Source of the DNA: a virus
Reading direction: 5' to 3' (one strand)
DNA length: 64,000 nucleotides
Virus record (IMG/VR): IMGVR_UViG_3300032265_003789
Location: 1-64,000 of that record
The notes under the pieces were generated by a model. It was given only the letters and a program-made list of their open reading frames with translations. It was not told the origin of the DNA and did not search any database. Both the position numbers and the translations under genes were made by a program. Numbering within the stretch: the first letter of the stretch is position 1; each line of letters opens with the position of its first letter. Positions 25,236 through 33,235 of the stretch are shown here, in pieces.

Positions 25236-26012
25236 TTAAGTGATCCTCACATAGAATCCTTGAGTTGCCGCAGTAGGCGAAATATATTTCCACACCTGCG
25301 ATCCACTAGTATAGGTATCGTTAAAACTTGCACTAGCAACCCTAAATCCAATATCGGTAGAGCTTAATCCCAATCCCTGAATTGAAAGTGGATAAGCAAT
25401 TACTGGAGTAGTATTATATACGGGCAACGATGCACTACCTAAAGAATAAGTGTATTGAGCATTGCCAGTTGCCCCTTGGCTGTTTCTAGTAGTTGGCGTA
25501 ATCGTGCCATTATTGAGAATTGCTTGAATTGAGGGCATTGTATTTTCAGATTGAAAAGCGTTGTTGCTGGTAGTGGCAATATAACCCAAAGCCAATACAC
25601 TTGTAAAAGCAGGATTGTATAAAGTAATTATTCCGTAACTTGTATTGTCAGTATAAGTACTATAGGATATTGTTGATCCCGGGACCCAATTTAAGTTTGA
25701 GGCAATTGTTCCAGAATTAGTCCCTGAACTAGTGCCTGTATTCCAAGTTTCGGAAATTGAAATATTGGCAAACCGTTGATAACCATCAATTTGAGTTGTA
25801 TTGATAGACAAATAAACTGTATTATACGATCCACTCCCAATTGGATTTGTAATAGCGTACACAAGTAAATTTGGACTGCTGCTTTGATAAAGCGTAATAT
25901 TTGTATTGGTGGCAGTGATTGCAGCAAAAGCCGCGGCAATTGCATTAAACGTATTTAGGGATGTAGTTCCAGTTGTGTAGTAGCTGTTTACTGTTGATGT
26001 AACTGCTGGCAT
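25236..26012 (-). CDS. Ser/Thr-rich tail fibre protein
   Basis: 258 aa, MPAVTSTVNSYYTTGTTSLNTF...; very rich in Thr, Ser, Asn, Tyr with alternating hydrophobic strands, the composition of beta-helical or beta-sandwich fibre proteins. Shares its first base pair with the end of the 26012-26410 gene. No family recognised. Confidence 0.6.
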   Translation of the reverse strand: MPAVTSTVNSYYTTGTTSLNTFNAIAAAFAAITATNTNITLYQSSSPNLLVYAITNPIGSGSYNTVYLSINTTQIDGYQRFANISISETWNTGTSSGTNSGTIASNLNWVPGSTISYSTYTDNTSYGIITLYNPAFTSVLALGYIATTSNNAFQSENTMPSIQAILNNGTITPTTRNSQGATGNAQYTYSLGSASLPVYNTTPVIAYPLSIQGLGLSSTDIGFRVASASFNDTYTSGSQVWKYISPTAATQGFYVRIT

Positions 26013-26410
26013 TAGTTCTCCAATGAGTCAATATATGTGATCGTGATAGTTATTGTACCAGTGGCGCCATTATTGGTGATTGTGATTGGATAGCTAGTGG
26101 AAGCTGGGGTTTCTGCGTTTATCGGAAAAGGCACAGGATTAAAAATTACAAAAGTTTTGTTTATCTCAAAAATTACTCCAGTTCCGCTAGTAGCAAGAGT
26201 GCCAAGCGCTCTAGTACTATCGGCGCTTTGAGATGCTGTATTGTTGTAGAGCCTGACTCGGCATGTCGTAGAACAGCTAATTGAAAATAATGCGCAGGAT
26301 TTGGGTAGGGTGATTGTGCCAGAGAATGTGGACCCTGCCGTGATTGACTGGCTAATGGAGCTAGTTTTTTTGACAATTTCAATTTGTTTGGCTTGAATTA
26401 GTTTGACCAT
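26012..26410 (-). CDS. Fibre/adhesin-associated beta protein
   Basis: 132 aa, MVKLIQAKQIEIVKKTSSISQSITAGSTFSGTITLPKSCALFSISCSTTCRVRLYNNT...; an all-beta domain resembling small phage proteins that decorate fibres. Three cysteines in a row of short strands. Part of the minus-strand fibre operon. Confidence 0.55.
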   Translation of the reverse strand: MVKLIQAKQIEIVKKTSSISQSITAGSTFSGTITLPKSCALFSISCSTTCRVRLYNNTASQSADSTRALGTLATSGTGVIFEINKTFVIFNPVPFPINAETPASTSYPITITNNGATGTITITITYIDSLEN

Positions 26411-26412
26411 TA

Positions 26413-27120
26413 TTAAGGATTGTATTCATAATTTGCGGTCACTGTATCGGTTGTTGTGATATTAAACCCGTTATTGGGGTTGATTGTGACTGCTTTATTG
26501 GTCACAGAAAATAGTGGAGCTGTATCAGTAGTTTGATAGGGAACTGTATTAACCCTAAATGTTACGCCATACAAGGGAGTATAGGTTAATTGCTGTGAGA
26601 TTGTATTAGTAGAAGCCACTGTGAGTACTTCTCTAATTGTGCGCACTTCCTTGACTACAGAGCTATCTAGTTCAACTACACCAACTCTGGTGAGCGCATC
26701 TGGAGGAAAAGTTGCTAGGCTAAAAACATAAATTATGTTTGTACCAATAGAAGTAGCAGAAGCAAAAGAATAAGCGGTTTCAGTACCAGAAACCAAGCTG
26801 TAAAAACTTAAAGTCCAAACGGGGCTAGAATAAGTTAATTTTCCGTAGACAAAATTACCAACTGAGTCTTTAAATTCGGATTTATCAGTCGCATCATAAA
26901 TCTGTAATCTGGTAGATCCAGTTTGAATTCCCTGCCCTTCATCGTAGGTTGTAAATTCCCGATAAGTGACGCTAGTGCCTCCTTTCCCTGCGGTATTACA
27001 AGCAGTAGAAAGAGCGCTAGTGATATTAGCTGAACTACCAGAAACACTTATCCCACTTAGGACAATATAAGCGTGAATAAAACCATCGAGTTGCTTGAGC
27101 GAAATTAAATTATTGGCCAT
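26413..27120 (-). CDS. Tail fibre-type structural protein
   Basis: 235 aa, MANNLISLKQLDGFIHAYIVLSGIS...; beta-rich, with LTRVGVVELDSSVVKEVRTIREVLTVAST in the middle and a C-terminal repeat-like domain. N-terminus resembles short fibre adaptor proteins. Not assigned to a family. Confidence 0.55.
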   Translation of the reverse strand: MANNLISLKQLDGFIHAYIVLSGISVSGSSANITSALSTACNTAGKGGTSVTYREFTTYDEGQGIQTGSTRLQIYDATDKSEFKDSVGNFVYGKLTYSSPVWTLSFYSLVSGTETAYSFASATSIGTNIIYVFSLATFPPDALTRVGVVELDSSVVKEVRTIREVLTVASTNTISQQLTYTPLYGVTFRVNTVPYQTTDTAPLFSVTNKAVTINPNNGFNITTTDTVTANYEYNP

Positions 27121-27144
27121 AATATTTTACGTATTTACTTAATT

Positions 27145-29853
27145 CTATACTACATTTAATTTTGGGCTATTGCCATCAGATACTCCCCAGCTATTAGGAT
27201 TATCTATAGCCTGATAGATAAAGGGATAGCTGCCACCGGAGGTAAAGAATTGATCGTAAGTCGCTTGACAGAAAGCTGTATTACGAGAATCTAAGTTGGC
27301 ATAATACCCTACGTTTGGCACATTGGAGCTGTAGCCAGATCCTCCCATATTGATTGTGTACGCATTTGCGCTGTTATTGGTAATATTCTGGTTAAAATCC
27401 CACCCTCCCTCGTAGCCTACTAAATCTCCTAAATTGTATTTATTAATCAAGGTTTTATCTGCTGGCACAGTACCAATCCCAGTGGCTGCATTGAAAGCAG
27501 CAATTAATTGAGGATTGCCAGCCTCAGCAAACATCGCGTTGACTGTTTGTATTCCTAAGCCAGTAAAATAAACAGCTTGAACCGAGGTATTAGTAAAGGT
27601 GACATTGTATTGATAATTGCTATTACCTGTATTAAAAGCTATAGTCCGGCAAAATTGCCAATCAGTGCGTTGTGGTGCGGTAGTACCGTTCCCTCCTTCA
27701 GAGAAAACTAACGGCTGACCATTATTAATAGCCGGCCCTCCATTTACTGGAGTAAGTGATACTGTTAAGCCAGCACCATAATCGCTTTGTGCTATTGCGG
27801 CAAGAAAAGTAATATCTGCCCAGCCACCGGTAAAAGTAATTGTCTGGGATACTTCCCCTCCTTGGTTTAATCGCAGGCAGTAATCCCCAGCGCTTGCACC
27901 TTGAATTTGCCCATCGCCTGATGCGGCTAGTCCAGTGATCGCCAAATCATAGGAAATGGTATTGCTAGTAACAGCAGTGATCGTCACAGCTCTAGGAGTT
28001 TTATTCCAAGTGTTAACAGGATCTAAATTACTATATCCCTCTAGAGCCACATATTGCACTATGACCTGATCTCCTACTACAAAAGAGTGCGGTTTTACCG
28101 TGGCCAGAGTAACTGTATTACCAGATTGACTAGCGCCATTTAGTGCAATAAAAGCCACCTCTCCTGGAATATCAGGTTTAGCGGATTTTGATACAAGGCT
28201 AGTGCTACCGCTAGTCGTCCATCCAGTTGTGTTGCCGTTGAAATTATTATTAATGAATTCCACTTGGCTGTAGCCTCCAACTAGTACGTCAACATACCAA
28301 CCACCGCCTCCGCCTGCAAAATAGTAGCGCACTGGATGAGCAGTGAAAGTGTCTTGTATGAACTTCAAACCTCGATCTGCTGTGGTACCACTATCGCCGT
28401 ACTGCCATTCTAATATTGGCTTAATTTGGGCAGTAGGATTAGAAGCCTCTATCGCGGTTTCACCAAAAGTTGATTTAAAAATATCTGATATTTGCTTGAG
28501 CCTGAGCGCTACCCAGACCGGCCCAATTGACCAACCAAAGCTCCCACCATCAACTTTACTAAACCAGCTTGGAGCAAACTTGGGATATAGTGGCGTGGTA
28601 TTAGAAGTAAACGTACTTTGAGCAAAATTGTCCGCTAGATGATTAGCGGCGATAAAAGCGCTCATCGCCTGCCCATCTAAATAGCCTTGATTGCCACCGC
28701 CTGGGTAAATTGAATCGCTTTGTATATTGTGGAGAAAATCATAATAAGCTCTTTGAGAAAGCTGGTTAGCCCAGCCAATATCTTGGTTGAAACTACTGCA
28801 AAAAGCGCTGTTCCAAAGCTCATTCCCATACTCAATATAGAGCTTACTAGTGTTATTAAGTGGAGCCCACAGCGGGTTAGTTTGAGTTGAATTATATGGG
28901 TCAGTTCCATCGCTACCGTACTTGAAGAGATTAGCTAGTTTCTGGAGATAATCAAGGCTAATCAGTATAGGAATATTTATATATAAATCAGTGTGGGATT
29001 GATTGGCTAGCGCTATCAATACTTCCCAAGGAATTTCAGTTTGTAAGCCAACAGTGTCGTTTTGAGTATAGATTGTTGTCGGGCCTTTACCTACTATTTG
29101 ATTTAGCGTAGAGTTGTTGCCCCAGCTCCAGCAATTTGGAGTAGTGCGATCACTCCAATCCGTGGTCAAATTGATATTAGTTGCCGCGCTATCCATGTGG
29201 CGAATTCCTGTTACCTTAGCGGCAATCCCTAGAGCTTTTTCGCTGAAGATTTGTCCTACAGGATGCGGACTGCCATCAGCTTTAGGCTGCATCAAATAGA
29301 TATTTTGCACACCGCCAGTGGTTTGCAAAAAGGCTATATAAAAAGGGCCACCCGGATTATTAAAAGTGAACCTCGCGGTGGTTTTGTTAGTAGCAGGATC
29401 GTAACCTTGACCTATCAATAAAGTGTTAGCTGGATTGCCAGAGAGATCAACCCCGGGCATTGACCAAGTGACGTTTTGATATCCAATAAATACTTGAGCT
29501 CTGCCAGTAAATTGCACTAAATAGGTGCCAGCTTTGCTGCTAGCAAAATAGATACTGGCATCAACTGTCGGATTGCCATTTACTATTTGATTGGCGCTTA
29601 GGGCTTGATTGTTGTTAGCCCCAGCGCCCCAAGGGTATGGCGTGATATTGATTAAATTGGCGTAAAGCTCAGGGCTTTTGGAAAAGTTGATGCCAAGCTT
29701 TCTTCTGTTGCTTGGTGGAGGTGTGGGGTTGTTATTTTGCAGATTGGTTAGGGTAAAGATTCCCGTGACGTTTGTTTTTATTTTGATTAGGTCTTTGGGG
29801 TCTATCGAAAATTGATATTTTCCGGGAGTTGGTTGAGTGATTTTTACAGCCAT
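27145..29853 (-). CDS. Large tail fibre with glycosidase-like domain
   Basis: 902 aa from ATG 29853. Residues 1-45 (MAVKITQPTPGKYQFSIDPKDLIKIKTNVTGIF) form a small domain also found twice in the 42553 protein. Residues about 50-560 look like a clan A glycoside hydrolase: KLGINFSK, beta/alpha segments, LYIEYGNELWNS (acid/base Glu context NELW) and PILEWQYGDS (possible nucleophile). Residues about 575-770 look like carbohydrate-binding beta domains. Likely a receptor-binding depolymerase acting on host polysaccharide. Enzyme class is inference from motifs. Confidence 0.7.
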   Translation of the reverse strand: MAVKITQPTPGKYQFSIDPKDLIKIKTNVTGIFTLTNLQNNNPTPPPSNRRKLGINFSKSPELYANLINITPYPWGAGANNNQALSANQIVNGNPTVDASIYFASSKAGTYLVQFTGRAQVFIGYQNVTWSMPGVDLSGNPANTLLIGQGYDPATNKTTARFTFNNPGGPFYIAFLQTTGGVQNIYLMQPKADGSPHPVGQIFSEKALGIAAKVTGIRHMDSAATNINLTTDWSDRTTPNCWSWGNNSTLNQIVGKGPTTIYTQNDTVGLQTEIPWEVLIALANQSHTDLYINIPILISLDYLQKLANLFKYGSDGTDPYNSTQTNPLWAPLNNTSKLYIEYGNELWNSAFCSSFNQDIGWANQLSQRAYYDFLHNIQSDSIYPGGGNQGYLDGQAMSAFIAANHLADNFAQSTFTSNTTPLYPKFAPSWFSKVDGGSFGWSIGPVWVALRLKQISDIFKSTFGETAIEASNPTAQIKPILEWQYGDSGTTADRGLKFIQDTFTAHPVRYYFAGGGGGWYVDVLVGGYSQVEFINNNFNGNTTGWTTSGSTSLVSKSAKPDIPGEVAFIALNGASQSGNTVTLATVKPHSFVVGDQVIVQYVALEGYSNLDPVNTWNKTPRAVTITAVTSNTISYDLAITGLAASGDGQIQGASAGDYCLRLNQGGEVSQTITFTGGWADITFLAAIAQSDYGAGLTVSLTPVNGGPAINNGQPLVFSEGGNGTTAPQRTDWQFCRTIAFNTGNSNYQYNVTFTNTSVQAVYFTGLGIQTVNAMFAEAGNPQLIAAFNAATGIGTVPADKTLINKYNLGDLVGYEGGWDFNQNITNNSANAYTINMGGSGYSSNVPNVGYYANLDSRNTAFCQATYDQFFTSGGSYPFIYQAIDNPNSWGVSDGNSPKLNVV

Positions 29854-29945
29854 AATAGTTACAATACATTTTGATATTTCTAGAATACCATTAGAGAAAA
29901 ATGGCAATTTGATACTATTAGTAAGACACAATTAAAACAAACAAT

Positions 29946-32822
29946 ATGACTCAAAGTTTACTTTGGCGTTTTTCCTACGGGCAAGGCAGTAGCTCTAGCG
30001 ATCCATATCCTCCACTAATTGGCGGTCAAGTTACTTTTACGACTAACAATATACTAATTAGTTCGGCAGTTGATCAGCTTGTTTTATCCGTAGTGCAAGG
30101 CTCTGCTAACTTGGGCCCGCATCCAGAGCATCGCTCAATTACCTACAACGATTTAAGCCAAGTTGTTAGTATTACCGTTCCCTACATAACCTCCGGTAAT
30201 TATCAATACAACTTTAACTACAACGCTGATAACCGGATTGAATCAATCCATTATCAAGACCCCACAATCTCTTCTGCTATTGCGCTTTGGTCTTTTACTT
30301 ACAGCTCAACAGGTAGAGTTCTCTCAATTCTCAATGAGGGTTCAAGCTACTATAGCTATACCCCTGGTACTTTTTACGATACTGACTCAAGCTACGTTCC
30401 TTCTTACCAGATACTTGCAGCCACAGGTACAGTTGAGGGGTATAGCGTAAATCTGCCTGCGACTTTCTGGGAAACGCTTGAAAATGGGCAGTCACAAATC
30501 CTAGGTAATATTCCCCAATCTGGCTTACCAAACTTTCCCTATTGGCAGGGCAACTCTTTTGAAAACTCCAACTTAAATCGGCTTTACCCTAATACGCCTC
30601 CAGTTTATTTCGCTGGCGGTACTACAGTAGCAGGGACAGTAATCCTATTAGATAAAGGAGACGGCAAACCGCATCCTGTGGGTTTGGGTTATCAAACAGG
30701 ATATCTGCCTACTGGAGAGCCAACTAAATATCTATATTTGCTATTTGGAGATTATGCCAACAACTACTCCTACAACGGGCAAAGTTGGGATGGCGTTGTT
30801 GTAAATAGAATCAACTTTACTGACAATTTCAATCTCACTTTACAGACCAATCAATATTTTAATCCTAGGATTTTCCCCCTGATAGAATCCACTGGCATTA
30901 ATACTACTATCAGCTTTTCTAATACTATTTTGATTAACAGCTCTGGCGCTGAACAAAGGCTGATCAAATGGCAAGATCCGCTAAGGTCTTTCAACCTCAC
31001 TAGAAAGATATTAAGCTTAGCTGAACTGCTTACAATACTGGAATTTTTCAAGACTAAATTAGGCTCTGACCTTGAATTTCTCTATCAAGATAGGAGCGAT
31101 TATATAGCCAGTAATGGACAAGGCATATTGTATCCTTTGCCCGACGGCAACAGGACTGAATTTCAATTGTGCAAGCTGTATGTCGCTGGAGATTGCGCTC
31201 ATTTTAGGGCGATCTCCAGACCTGAGACGGTGGTTTCTGTGCCAGGCTACAACGTAGCTGATTGTGTGATTGATTACAATACCGGAAAGATTGTCCTGCC
31301 TAGCGCTCCTGCCGCCTCAACTAACTATTTCGCGGTGGATTTCCGCTTCTATGTTCCAGTGATTTTTGATGGGGATGAACTGGACTATACGATTGCCGGC
31401 CCAGAGGTTTATCAAATCAATAAGCTAATACTAAAAGAGATTAAGGTAATTCCTTTTATTTACCCCAGAGATAGCTTGGTAGATAGCTCAAATTCTGGGC
31501 AAAATAAAGTAGTATTTCCCAATAATTTAAACTTCATTGCTAATAATCAAATTGCCACAAATTACGATACAGAAATTGTCACTCTCAGCAGCGGTTACAA
31601 TAAGCGCACTCCCAGAATCAGCCAGAGCTGGACAAAAACCACACTAGCTCAAAGGAGCACTTTTAGCCAATTACAATTAGAAACCCTGCTAGGATTCTGG
31701 CTTGCACATAAAGGCAATGGCGCGTACTTTTACTACAACAATTTTGGTGATTCCAATAATCAATATTTGGCTAGATTTTGGTCACAAGATTTGAATTATG
31801 TCCTGCAATCTACCAATAATATCTATCAAGTTGCTCCAGTGGAATTGCGCGTTTTCACCTTTGGAAATCCGATTAAAGATGCGCCAATTCAACAGCCAAC
31901 AGATATTCTCAGCACTCCACTGTTGACCCTAGCAAGGGTCTGTAATATCACTGTTCCCTTAATCGGAACAACTGAAGTACATGGCTTTACTACTTCAGAT
32001 CGTGATATCACAATTGATGGCGTGGTATACAAGGCCTCTACTGCTTTTGACCCCAGCGCTGTACAAAAGACTGTGGATATTTCGGTAGACAATCAAGAGA
32101 TTAAAACCATTATTCACAGCGAGATAACAGAAGCAGAGCTTGCCTCTGGCAAGTTTGATGAGGCGACTATCACTGTGGCAGTTGTGGACTACACTAACCC
32201 ACCGGTTCACTTGAGTGATTGCGTGATTGAACAAGAAGGATTTGTAGGAGAGATCACCTCCACAGATACCTATTTCAAGATGGAAAATTTAACCAAAGCT
32301 GCCAGCTTGCTTAGAAAAAACGTCTCAGTCAAAACGCAATTCTCATGCAGATATAATTTTTGTGATGTGCCGGCAAGACCCGATAGCCATTGCACTTTGA
32401 ATATTAATAATTTTCAATGGGACGCGCAAGTAATCCAAGGGGTAAGCGGTTTTAATAACAGGCGCCAATTTTTTATTCATTGCGATACAGCAATTACTAC
32501 TCACGTCCTATCCTATGGCTCAATTTACTTTTATAGCGGGGCAAATATTGGGTTAGAATATGGTATTTTTGATAACTATTATGATGTTGGTTTTATTGGT
32601 TCACAAACTCAGAGTGGGTTGTTAATTCTAGTAGTAAATAACGCGCTATTTTATGACCCGGCTGTAGGTGATACGATAAGGCTTAGAGGCGGTTGTAATA
32701 AGCGATTTGAAACTTGTAAAAACCTATACAATAACTATATTAATTTTGGCGGTGAACCTGCCCAAGGGCGCTTTATGCCCACCAATGATTTTTATAATTC
32801 ATCTACTGCTTCAATGGGGTAA
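29946..32822 (+). CDS. Fused distal tail protein (DUF2460-like plus DUF2163-like)
   Basis: 958 aa. Residues about 40-130 carry YD-like repeats (NADNRIESIHYQDP, FTYSSTGRVLSILNEGSSYYSY). Residues about 380-640 resemble DUF2460 (YPLPDGNRTEFQLCKLY, FDGDELDY, KRTPRISQSWTKT). Residues about 650-958 resemble DUF2163 (LARVCNITVPL, VHGFTTSDRDITIDGVVYKAS, EGFVGEITST, SCRYNFCDVPARPDSHCTLNI, GGCNKRFETCKNLYNN). In gene-transfer agents and related siphophages these are separate hub proteins (gp12/gp13 type). Here they are fused. Confidence 0.75.
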   Translation: MTQSLLWRFSYGQGSSSSDPYPPLIGGQVTFTTNNILISSAVDQLVLSVVQGSANLGPHPEHRSITYNDLSQVVSITVPYITSGNYQYNFNYNADNRIESIHYQDPTISSAIALWSFTYSSTGRVLSILNEGSSYYSYTPGTFYDTDSSYVPSYQILAATGTVEGYSVNLPATFWETLENGQSQILGNIPQSGLPNFPYWQGNSFENSNLNRLYPNTPPVYFAGGTTVAGTVILLDKGDGKPHPVGLGYQTGYLPTGEPTKYLYLLFGDYANNYSYNGQSWDGVVVNRINFTDNFNLTLQTNQYFNPRIFPLIESTGINTTISFSNTILINSSGAEQRLIKWQDPLRSFNLTRKILSLAELLTILEFFKTKLGSDLEFLYQDRSDYIASNGQGILYPLPDGNRTEFQLCKLYVAGDCAHFRAISRPETVVSVPGYNVADCVIDYNTGKIVLPSAPAASTNYFAVDFRFYVPVIFDGDELDYTIAGPEVYQINKLILKEIKVIPFIYPRDSLVDSSNSGQNKVVFPNNLNFIANNQIATNYDTEIVTLSSGYNKRTPRISQSWTKTTLAQRSTFSQLQLETLLGFWLAHKGNGAYFYYNNFGDSNNQYLARFWSQDLNYVLQSTNNIYQVAPVELRVFTFGNPIKDAPIQQPTDILSTPLLTLARVCNITVPLIGTTEVHGFTTSDRDITIDGVVYKASTAFDPSAVQKTVDISVDNQEIKTIIHSEITEAELASGKFDEATITVAVVDYTNPPVHLSDCVIEQEGFVGEITSTDTYFKMENLTKAASLLRKNVSVKTQFSCRYNFCDVPARPDSHCTLNINNFQWDAQVIQGVSGFNNRRQFFIHCDTAITTHVLSYGSIYFYSGANIGLEYGIFDNYYDVGFIGSQTQSGLLILVVNNALFYDPAVGDTIRLRGGCNKRFETCKNLYNNYINFGGEPAQGRFMPTNDFYNSSTASMG

Positions 32823-32824
32823 CT

Positions 32825-33235
32825 ATGGCTTTATCTATTAGTGAAATAGCCAAACAGTGGCAAGGTACACCATGGAGACATAATCAATCCGTCAAGGGCG
32901 TTGGTTGCGATTGTGTGGGCTTTTTATTGGGAGTAGGCAAAGAATACGGAGTGGTTTCTCAAGATTATCAATTAGGTAATTATCACAGAATTCCTAGGTT
33001 TAATCAGATTGCTCAAACGCTTGATTCTTTGGCTCAATTTGTGCCAGTAGAGCAATACCAACCCGAAGATATTTTGCTATTTAAAATGGGTAATATTGCC
33101 GGGCACGTAGGCTTAGCGCTTGAGAATGAAATGCTTATCCATGCGGATTTAGAATGCGGTGTCCAGATAATACCAAATACTTTTTGGGTTCCTAAAATAT
33201 ACAAAATTTATAGAATATGTCAACAGCAATTGTAA
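32825..33235 (+). CDS. NlpC/P60 tail peptidase
   Basis: 136 aa. Catalytic Cys in GCDCVGF (Cys30), His in GHVGLAL (His94), and downstream LIHAD (His106). A tail-tip peptidoglycan hydrolase (gp14-like in gene-transfer agents) that helps DNA entry. Overlaps the following gene by 19 bp. Confidence 0.85.
   Translation: MALSISEIAKQWQGTPWRHNQSVKGVGCDCVGFLLGVGKEYGVVSQDYQLGNYHRIPRFNQIAQTLDSLAQFVPVEQYQPEDILLFKMGNIAGHVGLALENEMLIHADLECGVQIIPNTFWVPKIYKIYRICQQQL

Noticed and set aside
23000-30000. Diversity-generating retroelement linked to the fibre genes
   Set aside because: No reverse transcriptase and no template/variable repeat pair was seen.
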